A DNA stretch of 64,000 nucleotides, taken from contig DVDX01000004.1 of the NCBI GenBank assembly GCA_015295985.1, positions 62,001 through 126,000 of the forward strand, read 5' to 3'. The notes beneath the pieces are model-generated. The model saw only the letters and a program-made list of their open reading frames with translations, was not told where the DNA came from and ran no database searches. Positions 9,177 to 21,000 of this stretch are shown piece after piece. The position numbers and the translations under genes were made by a program. How positions within the stretch are numbered: the stretch's first letter is position 1; every line of letters begins with the position of its first letter. The DNA comes from Synechococcus sp. M44_DOE_062. Its GTDB lineage: Bacteria > Cyanobacteriota > Cyanobacteriia > Thermostichales > Thermostichaceae.

Positions 9177-10556
9177 ATGATTTCTACCCTCGGCACTCCC
9201 ACTCATCCAGAGCAGACCCTTTCTCCCAACCAGTCTTTGCGTCCCTTGACCAGCCGTATCAACAGCCGGGGGCACTTGGAAATTGGGGGGTGCGATGTGG
9301 TGGATCTGGTGCGCCAGTTTGGATCCCCTCTCTACATCCTGGACGAATGGACGCTGCGCCGCGCCTGCCAGCTTTACCGCGACACCTGGGCCCGCTGCTA
9401 TGCCGGGGGATCCCGGGTTTTGTACGCCACGAAAGCCTGGAACTGCCTGGCCATTTGTGCTCTAGCCCTGCAAGAAGGGCTGGGGTTGGATGTGGCTTCC
9501 GGCGGGGAGCTATACACGGCCCTGCAGGCGGGGGCCAAAGGTGAAGATCTCTACCTGCACGGCAACGCCAAGTCTCTCGACGAGCTGAACTTGGCCCTGG
9601 AGACGGGCTGTACTTTGGTGGCAGATAGCCTGTATGAACTGCAGCAGGTGTCGGCCCTGGCCACACCCGAACGGCCAGCGCGGCTGCTCCTGCGGGTTAA
9701 CCCCGGCATCGACGTCCACACCCACGAGTACATTCGCACCGGGCAAACCGACAGCAAATTCGGCATCGGGCGATGGCAATTGCCGGAAGTGCTGGATTTT
9801 TTGGCCGCCCATCCTCAGTTGCAGTGCGTTGGCCTCCACGCCCACATCGGCTCACAGATTTTTGATCTGCAGGGCCACCGAGACCTGGCAGGGGTGTTGG
9901 CCCAGATCTGGCGGCAAGGGCTGGACAGAGGGTTGCCCCTGCAAGAGCTAAATGTGGGCGGGGGCCTAGGGATCCGCTATGTCGAATCCGACGATCCCCC
10001 ATCCATTCCAGAGTGGGTGGAAACTGTGGCGACAGCAGTGCAACAAGCCTTTGGGCAGTCCGGGATCCCTTTGCCCAAGGTGCTCTGCGAGCCTGGGCGA
10101 TCCGTGATTGGGCCGGCTGCCGTGACCGCCTACACCCTGGGAGGGCAAAAGCGGATCCCTCCCAGCGATGACCTGCCCCAGGGACGCATCTACATCACCA
10201 TTGACGGTGGTATGTCCGACAACCCGCGCCCGATCACCTACCAAGCCCGCTATACTGCTCTTCTGGCCAACCGACCAGAGGCAGAGGCCACGCAGCGGGT
10301 AACGGTGGCCGGCAAACACTGCGAGTCGGGAGATGTGCTGTTGAAGGATGTGCTTCTGCCTGCCCCTATGCCAGGAGAAGTGTTGGTGGTTTTGGCGACG
10401 GGGGCCTACAACTACAGCATGGCTTCCAACTACAATCGCTTCCCTCGGCCAGCCGCGGTGCTGGTCAACGAGGGAGAGGCCCAGTTGATTGTGCGGCGAG
10501 AAACTTATGCCGACTTAATCCGTCAAGATGTTTTGCCGGAGCGGTTGCTGCGTTGA
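9177..10556 (+). CDS. lysA: Diaminopimelate decarboxylase
   Basis: 459 residues from the ATG at 9177; the longer frame from TTG 9141 adds 12 unlikely residues. PLP-dependent alanine-racemase fold enzyme making L-lysine from meso-diaminopimelate. Seen: PLP lysine in YATKAWN (about residue 86), HGNAKS, the GLHAHIGSQ histidine loop, LNVGGGLGIRY glycine loop for the PLP phosphate, CEPGRS, and the C-terminal AGKHCESGD and GAYNYSMASNYN segments completing the dimer active site. Alone rather than in an operon. Confidence 0.96.
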   Translation: MISTLGTPTHPEQTLSPNQSLRPLTSRINSRGHLEIGGCDVVDLVRQFGSPLYILDEWTLRRACQLYRDTWARCYAGGSRVLYATKAWNCLAICALALQEGLGLDVASGGELYTALQAGAKGEDLYLHGNAKSLDELNLALETGCTLVADSLYELQQVSALATPERPARLLLRVNPGIDVHTHEYIRTGQTDSKFGIGRWQLPEVLDFLAAHPQLQCVGLHAHIGSQIFDLQGHRDLAGVLAQIWRQGLDRGLPLQELNVGGGLGIRYVESDDPPSIPEWVETVATAVQQAFGQSGIPLPKVLCEPGRSVIGPAAVTAYTLGGQKRIPPSDDLPQGRIYITIDGGMSDNPRPITYQARYTALLANRPEAEATQRVTVAGKHCESGDVLLKDVLLPAPMPGEVLVVLATGAYNYSMASNYNRFPRPAAVLVNEGEAQLIVRRETYADLIRQDVLPERLLR

Positions 10557-10777
10557 AGGGGGGTCAGTTGTCTGTATCCATCTGGGCCAACTAGAAGCAC
10601 AGCCTCTTCTGGCAGCGCCGACCACAGCCAAGGCACCTCATGCGGGAAAAACTGGAAGACAGCCAGGAGGTGAGTGGTAGGCTGGTCTGGGGGCCGCAGT
10701 CCAACAAGGGTTCTGGGGTACAGAACGGCACAGGCAGAAGGTCCGCAATGAGGGGAGCGTGAACGGGGTTTTTCGCC

Positions 10778-11701
10778 ATGCTGGCGGCCTTATGGGCTTG
10801 GCTACAGCAGTTTAATTTTCTCAGCCTCTTGGACTGGGCTCTGGCTGTCTTTTTGTTGGCTTTGGCTCTCTACTACACCCGCGAGAGTCGGGCTGGGGTG
10901 CTGGTGCGGGGATTTATAGTGCTGTTGGTGCTGTACCTGGCCACAGCGTCTCTGCCCTTGGTTCACCTGATCTTGGATCGCCTGCTCCTGGGCGCAGCCG
11001 TAGCCATGGGCGTACTCTTCCAACCGGAGTTTCGCCGGCTGCTGGAGCAACTGGCGAGAGCCATCCGCATGGAGTGGCCGAGCAACGCAGACGACGACGA
11101 GGAGGATCCCGAGGAAGATTTAGTGGAAGAACTGGTGCAAGCGGTGCGAGAACTTTCCCAAAACCGCACAGGAGCGCTGATTGTCATCGAGCCGGAGCAG
11201 CCGATTGACTCGCGGGTCTTTACCGACAAAGGGGTACCTCTGCAGGCGCGGGTGTCGCGGGAGATCTTGCAGACCATTTTCCAGACTTCAACTTTGTTGC
11301 ATGATGGGGCTGTGGTCATCCATCGGGATCGCATTCGCGCAGCGGGCGTAATCCTGCCGGTTTCGGAGCGGGCTGCTTCTCGGCAACTGGGCACACGGCA
11401 CCGCGCTGCAATGGGGATCACAGAACAGACCAATTGCTTGTGTATTGTGGTCTCAGAAGAAACGGGATGCATCTCGCTGGCGGAGGGTGGGCGCATCGAG
11501 CGGCCTCTGACCAGTGCCAAGTTACACGAGCTGCTGGTACAGCGGTTGCGCAATCCCCGCGATGCCAAAAAACGAGACGCGCCGCTGCAGGGATTTTGGG
11601 CCCACCCCTGGTTTCGCAATGGGCCGCTGCGTTGGCGGGGATCCCTTGCCAATCTGACTAAACTCTTTCGCAAACCTGAGAAAACCTTCCCCAAAGACTG
11701 A
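10778..11701 (+). CDS. cdaA: Diadenylate cyclase, CdaA type
   Basis: 307 residues. Three N-terminal membrane helices (about 10-90) precede a DisA_N domain. The two catalytic motifs are present: DGAVVIH near residue 176 and GTRHRAAMG near 206. It converts two ATP into cyclic di-AMP, a second messenger for osmotic and potassium control. The ORF ends 5 bases before uppS, so the two are probably co-transcribed, tying c-di-AMP synthesis to cell-envelope lipid-carrier synthesis. An acidic run ([11 protein letters not shown]) separates membrane and catalytic parts. Confidence 0.93.
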   Translation: MLAALWAWLQQFNFLSLLDWALAVFLLALALYYTRESRAGVLVRGFIVLLVLYLATASLPLVHLILDRLLLGAAVAMGVLFQPEFRRLLEQLARAIRMEWPSNADDDEEDPEEDLVEELVQAVRELSQNRTGALIVIEPEQPIDSRVFTDKGVPLQARVSREILQTIFQTSTLLHDGAVVIHRDRIRAAGVILPVSERAASRQLGTRHRAAMGITEQTNCLCIVVSEETGCISLAEGGRIERPLTSAKLHELLVQRLRNPRDAKKRDAPLQGFWAHPWFRNGPLRWRGSLANLTKLFRKPEKTFPKD

Positions 11702-11706
11702 TCCCC

Positions 11707-12453
11707 ATGACCCTTTCTCCTGCCCATCTTCTGCAGTTGCCTGCCGACTTGGATCCGCAGCTATTGCCCCGCCATGTGGCAGTAGTGATGGATGGCAACG
11801 GGCGTTGGGCGCAGAAACGGGGTTTACCCCGCAATGTTGGGCATCAGCGAGGGGTGGCAGCCCTGAAGGAGCTGCTGCGCTGTTGCGATGATTGGGGGAT
11901 CCCAGCCCTTACTGCCTACGCCTTCTCCACCGAGAACTGGGGTCGTGCCCGCGAGGAAGTGGATTTCCTCATGACTTTGTTCGAGCAGGTGCTGTGGCAA
12001 GAATTGGGGGAAATGGTGCAGCAGGGGGTGCGCATCCAATTTGCCGGCCAGTTGTCGGCTCTGCCCCACTCTCTGCAGGAAACCATCGGGCATGCAGTGG
12101 AGCGCACCCAGCACAACAAGGGCATTTGCCTGACGGTGGCCCTCAACTATGGAGGAAGACAGGAGATCCTGCAGGCCTGCCGCTCCATTGCCACCTTGGT
12201 GCAGCAGGGGCTGCTGCAGCCGGATCAGATTGACGAAGCCCTCTTTTCCCAATTTCTCTACACCACCGGCCTCTCGGATCCTGACCTGCTGATCCGTACC
12301 AGCGGCGAGATGCGCATCAGCAATTTCCTGCTCTGGCAGATGGCCTACACCGAGCAGTATTTCACCCCCATCCTCTGGCCGGACTTTGACCGAGCCGCTT
12401 TTCACCAAGCCTTGCTTAGCTATCAGTCGCGGCAGCGGCGATTTGGCAGGTGA
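11707..12453 (+). CDS. uppS: Isoprenyl transferase (undecaprenyl diphosphate synthase)
   Basis: 248 residues, standard length for cis-prenyltransferases. Motifs: catalytic aspartate in VMDGNGRWA (about residue 29), [28 protein letters not shown], and the C-terminal [19 protein letters not shown] diphosphate-binding segment. It makes the C55 carrier lipid for peptidoglycan or other polyprenols by adding isopentenyl units. Just downstream of cdaA (5-base gap); convergent with the CPP1-like gene. Confidence 0.95.
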   Translation: MTLSPAHLLQLPADLDPQLLPRHVAVVMDGNGRWAQKRGLPRNVGHQRGVAALKELLRCCDDWGIPALTAYAFSTENWGRAREEVDFLMTLFEQVLWQELGEMVQQGVRIQFAGQLSALPHSLQETIGHAVERTQHNKGICLTVALNYGGRQEILQACRSIATLVQQGLLQPDQIDEALFSQFLYTTGLSDPDLLIRTSGEMRISNFLLWQMAYTEQYFTPILWPDFDRAAFHQALLSYQSRQRRFGR

Positions 12454-12483
12454 GAAGCCCAGCTTGGATATCCATCGCGATAG

Positions 12484-13092
12484 CTAGCGCAAAAAGCTGG
12501 TCACCAACCACATCACCGCAAACGTGATCCCTACCAACAGTGCGCCAGGAGCATCGCCACCAGTGAGGGGAAGGGCAATGCCGTAGGCCAACATCAGCCC
12601 CAGGCTCAGACCCGCCAGGGCCAAGAGAAAAGCGCGAATGAAGCGGCGCTCTTTGCGGTACAGGAAATAGATACAAGCCATCAGCCCTAAGGCCAGTTGC
12701 AGCGAGGGGTACTCATCGGGAGCCAAGATAACCCAACCCACCAGTCCACCCAGCAGCGCCGCAGGCCAGAGCGCATCGGCGGTAGAGGGGGTATCCAGCC
12801 AGCGGCTGACCCAAGGCGGATTTTGGGCAGCAGGGCGGGGCAAACTCAGCTCCGGCTCAGGATGGGCAGCCCGTTGTTCGGCGTAGCGAATGCAGTCGGG
12901 AACGGCGATTTTGCCCTCTTTGCGCAGGCGCAGGCGCTGCATCAGGATGGCATCGTAGGCTTGCTCCACCCGCTCCTGCTGCTGTTCGTCCGCGCCCAAG
13001 CTGGCCAGGAGCCTAGCCCGCGCCGATTGAATCTCTTCAAAGGAGGCTTCTTCGCTAATTCCCAACACCTGATACGGACTCATCTCAGCCAT
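12484..13092 (-). CDS. CPP1-like (DUF3353) J-domain-like membrane protein
   Basis: 202 residues. An N-terminal J-like segment (SPYQVLGISEEASFEEIQ and following, residues 5-70) lacks the HPD tripeptide of true DnaJ proteins. Four membrane helices follow (about 108-200). This is the architecture of CPP1, the chloroplast chaperone-like protein that stabilises light-dependent protochlorophyllide oxidoreductase, and of its cyanobacterial relatives. The role here is inferred from family only. Confidence 0.88.
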   Translation of the reverse strand: MAEMSPYQVLGISEEASFEEIQSARARLLASLGADEQQQERVEQAYDAILMQRLRLRKEGKIAVPDCIRYAEQRAAHPEPELSLPRPAAQNPPWVSRWLDTPSTADALWPAALLGGLVGWVILAPDEYPSLQLALGLMACIYFLYRKERRFIRAFLLALAGLSLGLMLAYGIALPLTGGDAPGALLVGITFAVMWLVTSFLR

Positions 13093-13150
13093 AGCGACCA
13101 GCCCTTTAACTCTCTATACCTTAACCCAGCCTGCCCGACCTTCGATCCGG

Positions 13151-14356
13151 CTACGCAACAGGAACTGACAACGGGGATTGAGTTGCCCTATCCTTCAGGG
13201 ATCCGGATTCGCAGATCGAGGCAATTACTGCCTGCAGACATCGGGCTACATACTCGACCGCGGCGTGGGTGGTGGCTTTGCCAAGGCTAAGGCGGATGGA
13301 TCCCAGGGCCTCGGCTTCCGAATAGCCCATGGCCAAGAGGATGCGGCTGGGGATCAGTTGGCCACTGCTACAGGCGGAGCCGGCGCTAATGGCGATCCCC
13401 TGGCGGCTCAGGGCCCTGACCAGCACATTCCCCGGGATCCCTGCGGTGCAGTAGCTGAGGTGGTGGGGCAAGCGTTGCTCCAAATCTGCAGGGCCGGTCA
13501 GCCGCAAACCAGGCACCTCCGCCAGCAACTGGGCCAAATGCCGTTGCAATTGCCGCAGGCGGGCCGTCTCTTGAGGCAGCTCTTGGGCCGCCAGAGTTGC
13601 CGCCACTCCCAAGCCGACAATTCCTGGGATCCCTTGGGTACCGGCGCGCAGCCGCCGTTCTTGCCCACCTCCCTGCAGCAGCGGTCGCAGCTCCACCCCT
13701 GGGCGCACGTACAGCGCCCCCACCCCCTGGGGCCCGTAGAGCTTGTGCCCGGAAAGGGAGAGCAGATCCACCGGCAGTTGCGTCAGATCCAACGAGATCC
13801 GCCCCACCGTCTGCACAGCATCGCTGTGGAACAGCACCCCGGCTTGGCGGCAGATCCGACCCAGCTCGGCAATGGGTTGCAGGGATCCCACCTCATTTTG
13901 GCCGTGGACGATGGAGACCAAAACGGTATTGGGCTGCAGAGCCTGGATTAAAGTCTGGGGATCCACCTGGCCAGCAGCGTTCACCGGCAGACGGGTGACC
14001 TGCCAACCTTGGGACTGCAACTGGCGGGCAGCATTTTCCACCGAGGCATGCTCAACGCTCGAGAGGATCAGGTGCTGGGGAGTGGAGTAGCACTGGGCCA
14101 CCCCAAAGAGGGCCAAGTTGTTGGATTCTGTCCCCCCCGAAGTAAACAGCAGCGCCTCCGGCTCACAGTTAAGCAGCTCGGCCACCTGTTGCCGCGCCCG
14201 CTCCATGGCCATGGCAGCCCGTTCTCCCCACCCGTGCAAGCTGGAGGGGTTGCCCCAATTTTCCTGCATTGCCATCCGCATGGCCTCAATAACTTCAGGC
14301 CGAGGGGGAGTGGTGGCGCTGTGGTCAAAGTACAGGGCGGGATCCAGAGGTAACAT
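13151..14356 (-). CDS. iscS: Cysteine desulfurase (IscS/NifS class)
   Basis: 401 residues from the ATG at 14356 (a TTG one codon earlier is also open). Class-V aminotransferase fold. Seen: YFDHSATTPPRPEV opening, TSGGTESNNLA, PLP lysine in SLSGHKLYGPQG (about residue 205), and catalytic cysteine in SAGSACSSG (about residue 327) on a longer loop, which is the group I (IscS/NifS) pattern rather than SufS. It delivers sulfur from cysteine to Fe-S clusters and thio-cofactors. No isc scaffold gene adjoins it. Confidence 0.94.
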   Translation of the reverse strand: MLPLDPALYFDHSATTPPRPEVIEAMRMAMQENWGNPSSLHGWGERAAMAMERARQQVAELLNCEPEALLFTSGGTESNNLALFGVAQCYSTPQHLILSSVEHASVENAARQLQSQGWQVTRLPVNAAGQVDPQTLIQALQPNTVLVSIVHGQNEVGSLQPIAELGRICRQAGVLFHSDAVQTVGRISLDLTQLPVDLLSLSGHKLYGPQGVGALYVRPGVELRPLLQGGGQERRLRAGTQGIPGIVGLGVAATLAAQELPQETARLRQLQRHLAQLLAEVPGLRLTGPADLEQRLPHHLSYCTAGIPGNVLVRALSRQGIAISAGSACSSGQLIPSRILLAMGYSEAEALGSIRLSLGKATTHAAVEYVARCLQAVIASICESGSLKDRATQSPLSVPVA

Positions 14357-14413
14357 CAAGGCTTCACAACCCAGGACTCAATGTCCTCATCTTAGTGCGG
14401 GGTTGTGGTCGGT

Positions 14414-16373
<1,960 letters not shown>

Positions 16374-16557
16374 GGTCAAAGATGAGTGAGGAAAAGGAGT
16401 TCTGCAAGGCCCACAGAAGGGCGAGGGGATGGAATTGCAGTAGAATACAAATCCCGGCGAGGGTAGGGCAAGGGATGGGCAGGCAATCTCAATTGATTGT
16501 AAAGATTCTGAAGATTTTTTGAATGAGAAGTGGTTCAGGGGTATTCCCAGGCAGGGC

Positions 16558-17868
16558 TCAGGTGAAAAAGGTGGTACGTTGGCGGTGCATCACCACCGAT
16601 TCCACCAAGCCGATGGCCAGAAAATTGGTGAGCAGAGCCGAGCGGCCATAGCTCAAAAAAGGCAAAGGCAAACCGGTGATGGGGGCCAGGCCGATGGTCA
16701 TGCCGATGTTGACTACTGCCTGAAACAGGATCATTGCTAGCACCCCAATGGTGATCAGGGATCCAAAATTGTCCTTGGCCCCCTGGGCAATCCAGATCAG
16801 CCGCGCACACAGGATCCAGAACAGGATCAGCACCGTCAGGGTGCCTATAAAACCCATCTCTTCCCCAATGGCGGAGAAAATGAAATCCGTGTGCTGTTCG
16901 GGGATGAAGTCCAGTTGGGTTTGGGTGCCCTGCTGGATGCCCCGTCCCCAAAGGCCACCGGCTCCGATGGCAATGCGGGATTGAATGAGATGATAGCCGG
17001 ATCCCCAGGGCTCTTGCATGGGATCGATGAAGATCTCCAGCCGCCGCCGCTGATAGGGCTTGAGAAGGTGCCAGGCTAGCTGGCCCAACTGCCCCGAGAG
17101 CAGGTTGATTACCCCGAAGGTCACTGCCCCTGTCCACTGCCAGGGGAGGCGCCAAGCGGCCAACCCCGCCATTCCCAGACACCAGAGCAGCCAAATCCAA
17201 AGCATCCAGCTCAGCTCTGGGCGAGTGTGTAAGCCGTAGAGAATGGCTCCCACCCCCGGCGACAAAAGCAAGAGGATCCAACTGCCCTTGGCCCCGGCCC
17301 AGTAGAGCATAACCAGCACAATCACCACAAACACCAGGGCAGTGCCCAGGTTGGGCTGCAGGAAAATCAAGATCCAGGGGGGAGCAACGACGGCAACAGC
17401 CACCCAAATCTGGCTGAAGTATTTGATCGGCCAGTGGTGTAGAAGAGCAGCCAGGGTGATGATGACCCCCAGCTTGGCAAACTCAGAAGGCTGCACCTGA
17501 AAGCCAGCGATGGAGAGCCAACGCTCTGCCCCTCCTCCTGCTGTGCCGAAAAAGAGCACTGCTATTAAGCCCGCTAAGGTCAAGAAGTAGGTGAACCAGT
17601 GCCGGCGCAACAGCCGCTCATATGGAATCCGGGCCACCACTCCCAAAAACACCAGGCTGATCCCGGCCATGACTAGCTGCTGTATCCAGTAGTGGCTGAT
17701 GGGCCGTTCCCAGACCGCGCTGCGAATAGCGATAATGCCAATCCCTGTCAGAGCCAGCACCGTGGCCAGCAAAATGCCATCGAAGTCCCGCCAGGGAGCC
17801 AAGATCTGCCGCAGGAGCTTTTTCCAGTTAGTCTGAGAAGACACCTTTGGGTCAGCGTTGCCCAGCAA
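16558..17868 (-). CDS. rodA: RodA-type SEDS peptidoglycan glycosyltransferase
   Basis: 436 residues with about ten membrane helices. Family marks: GGAERWLSIAGFQVQPSEFAKL, FLQPNLGTALVF, QSRIAIGAGGLWGRGIQQGTQTQLDFIPEQHTDFIF region, and GLPLPFLSYGRS near the C-terminus. SEDS proteins polymerise lipid II together with a class B penicillin-binding protein; RodA acts in elongation. The spacing of motifs fits RodA better than FtsW, and no division genes are close. A single-gene unit. Confidence 0.94.
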   Translation of the reverse strand: MLGNADPKVSSQTNWKKLLRQILAPWRDFDGILLATVLALTGIGIIAIRSAVWERPISHYWIQQLVMAGISLVFLGVVARIPYERLLRRHWFTYFLTLAGLIAVLFFGTAGGGAERWLSIAGFQVQPSEFAKLGVIITLAALLHHWPIKYFSQIWVAVAVVAPPWILIFLQPNLGTALVFVVIVLVMLYWAGAKGSWILLLLSPGVGAILYGLHTRPELSWMLWIWLLWCLGMAGLAAWRLPWQWTGAVTFGVINLLSGQLGQLAWHLLKPYQRRRLEIFIDPMQEPWGSGYHLIQSRIAIGAGGLWGRGIQQGTQTQLDFIPEQHTDFIFSAIGEEMGFIGTLTVLILFWILCARLIWIAQGAKDNFGSLITIGVLAMILFQAVVNIGMTIGLAPITGLPLPFLSYGRSALLTNFLAIGLVESVVMHRQRTTFFT

Positions 17869-17903
17869 GAGACCCTATCCTCCAAAGCAAGGCCAGCCTC
17901 AGT

Positions 17904-17939
17904 TTGACATACCCCCTGCGCTACCGACTTGTTTTCTCA
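17904..17939. repeat. Dispersed repeat with TTGACATACCCCC head
   Basis: TTGACATACCCCCT at 17904-17917 followed by ACTTGTTTTCTCA at 17927-17939. The same two blocks recur at 24655-24759 with a longer spacer. A related TGACATACTCCC is at 22917 and, inverted, at 42525-42536. These resemble terminal remnants of one insertion-element family, possibly IS200/IS605-like; no transposase is left. Confidence 0.5.
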
Positions 17940-18013
17940 TCACTCACGCTGAGTGTCGATTCCTCGTCGATCCATTTTCTGGCGTGTTCGCCTCCTCTGA
18001 TAGGGCCTCACTA

Positions 18014-18036
18014 GTGCTCCGCACCATTGTCGCGAA
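18014..18036. repeat. 23-bp dispersed element, intergenic copy
   Basis: GTGCTCCGCACC followed by ATTGTCGCGAA, a copy of the window's dispersed element, between rodA and the giant membrane-protein gene. Confidence 0.7.
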
Positions 18037-18091
18037 CAGGTCAGCCCTCCTCAAGTTGATCCCGCTCAGATTGGCTCGACTTAGGATTCTT

Positions 18092-21000
18092 TCATTCCCA
18101 GCTCTGCAGTTGCTCCAGCCAGGCGGAGATGTGGGATCCTACCTCTTCTCGACGCCGTTCAAAATTGGCTGCCGTCCACATCAGAAGCAGGCCCAACAGG
18201 ATCCCAGTGGCCCAGAACCGCAGCGCATCAGTTGTCACCAGCAGCCATCCCTGCCGCAGGATCCCTAGCCCAAAAGCCAGCGTGCCCACGAAGAGATAAG
18301 CTCTTACCCGCAAGGCCAAGCCCAGCAGACCCAAGGCTAGGCCCAGCCCTACCGGCCAAAATCCTGCCCACAGTTGCCCGTGGGTTTCCACCATCACCAC
18401 CAGCAGCCATGTGCCCAAGGAAACCAGCCGCAGCCAATGTCGCCCCTGTCGCCCGCTGGCTTCCTGTAATCCCGGCTCCACCTGAGCTACATAGATCAGG
18501 GATCCCACCAAGGGTAGGGTAGAGAGCGTTAGGGAAAACCAGTCCTGTTGCCAGCCGTAGTCCAAGAGGATCCAGTTGCTCAAAAACAAGCTGATGTAGC
18601 CCAGGCGCACCTGGAATCTCCAGACGGCCAGCAGGGCATAGTAGGTTGCCCCCAGCCACAGATTGAGGGTGTTGTTTCCTCCCGCGGTTACCAGAAATAC
18701 AGTTAGGGGCAGTACCAAGGCCGTATTCTGCCAAGGAGCTGCTGGCCAGCCCCACCGTCCCCAGGGCAAGCCCTGGTAAACCAGCCCCAGCCCACAGAGC
18801 AGGGATCCGGCCCACCGCGCTATCGATAGCTGTGGCAACCCCAGGAACACACTGCCCAGCAGAACCCCAGCCCCCTGCCAAGCACTGAGGTAACCCCAGA
18901 CCGTTGGCGCCCAACTCCGCTCTGTTGGAGATTCTGAAGTTGAGGTTCTCGCCTGTCCGGCGGCATAGGCCACCAGGCCGGATCCCGTCAGCACCCAGAG
19001 GCCCTTCCCCCAAGGGCTGAGACCGACACCCCAAAAGGCCGACGGAAGGAGTAGGCTGGCCAAGCCCCAGTTGCCAGCAGCTATTCGGTGTAACCAGGCC
19101 GCTTTCAGCCGCAGGGTCGCCACCAGCCAAAATGGACAGAGGCGGTAGCCCACTGCCAAGAGCAGTCCTAGCAAAGCTGTCAGCACCGCCGCTTCGTCCT
19201 CCCAGAATCCCCCGGTTTGCTGGCTGAGAAAGTAAGCCCAGCTCTCGTAGGCTGCCAGCGATATCCCGAAAGCTCCCAGGATCCCCTTCCGGTTGGGCTC
19301 CGGTGACTGTCGGCGCCCCACGCCCAGCAGCACGATGGATAGCCCCAAACTGCCCAGACCTGTCAGCTCGCTCCACTCGAGATGGGATCCCAGCCAGCCC
19401 AAGCCGGCATAGATCAGCGGCGCTGTCCCCCAGCAACTCAGAGCCTTGACCCGCTGCAGGAGTTGTCCCCCTGAGGACTCCGTCCCACTAGCGCGATCGG
19501 GCCGCTCAAAGAGGAGTTTCTCCGGCCCAATCCAAAAGAGGATCCCCAGGCTCAGATTGATGACGGCAAGCAGAGGGGCAACAGGACGGGATCCCTGTAC
19601 TACCCACAAGAGGCTGTTGGCCACCAACAGCTCCAAAGCCCAGATCAGCCCGTAGGACAGCCCCTCCACCACAACCCAAGAGATGGCCGACGAAGCCTCC
19701 TGCCCGCTGCCGCCAATTGAGACATCCTCCGCCCTGGAAGGAGACGGGCTTTCGCTCTCCAAGCCAGCAGGATGGACACCGCCGTCGCGATAAAAAGCGG
19801 GAGCCACTTCCACCCAAAGCCGCAAAACAATGGCCACCAGGACAGTCCCAGAGGCCAGGGCCAGAGCCACTGAGAAATCCAGGTACTCCCCACCGCCGAC
19901 GCGACCTGCTTCTGGCTGCAATGTCTGCAACGTTAGGGAAAGTAAAAGTACGATCCCCAGCAGAAAGCCAAAGCCATCCAGCACCGGTTGGTAAGCTGCC
20001 CGAAGACGGGGAGAGAGGTACGGTTCGCGATAGTGGAACGGAGTCCTTAGGCTGTAGCGACAGCCGCTCAACAGCAACAGCAGCGCCCCCAGGGCCGTCA
20101 GCCATTCTGACTCCGTTAAAGCGGGGAACAGCCGACTGATTCCCACTAGACCGAACCCCAAGCCGAAAGTCACTGTCAGCAGTGCCTCTGCCTCTGCTCC
20201 AGTCAACTGCAAGCCTGGGGTGTCGTTAGGACTCCGTCCCACTGATGCGACCGTGTTTGCGGTGTGGGGCACATTGTCGGCAGAGGGGAGAGAGGCCCAC
20301 ACCCACACCTGAGTGGCCATCAGCAGCAACCCCAAGCCCAGACCCAGAAACTCAACCCCCGGCCTTCCAAAGGTGAGTAACTGGGCCAGCAAAAGGGAGA
20401 GAACTGCCGGGAAACGCAAAGACCCGCGCTTCGGGATCCCCTGCCGCCAGGAAAGGGATCCCACCTCTCCTTGCTCTGGGATCTGCAGCCAGCGGGGCAT
20501 GAACTCCAGGGGAGGCAGGGCCAATACCTGAGCTGCCGTCAAAGCAAGAGGCACCAGCAGCCAGAGCCAGGCAAAGGATTGCTCACCCGTCGCAGACAAG
20601 TTGAGGGGCCGTTGCAGCGAAAACGCCAAGTAGCTGGATCCCACCAGCACTAGCCCTATGCCATCTGCACTTCGCTGCCACAGCTCCGCAGACACTCCCC
20701 AAAAGCGCCCTGACCCACCCAGAGCGACCCGTCCTGCCCATTGCAATAGACCCACCAGCAGCAGAACCACTCCCCAACTGGACAAGCTAGTGCTCCGCAC
20801 CGCTGGCGCGAACAAGTCGGGCAAAAGCCAGCGGATCCCGGCCAGCAGGGCCCCCACCCCGTAGGCGTGGGTCAGGAGTACCCAAAGAAAGTTGGGAGTT
20901 TCTCCTGCTCTGGACTTCTGACGCAGCCACCAGGCCAGGATCCCGGCGCTCAAAAGCAAGTGCCAAAAGCGAATGGCCGGATGGGGAAGGCTCAAAAGCA

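Noticed and set aside
10591-10779. A 62-residue minus-strand frame between lysA and cdaA
   Set aside because: No ribosome-binding site, no family resemblance, and it covers the presumed promoter region of cdaA.
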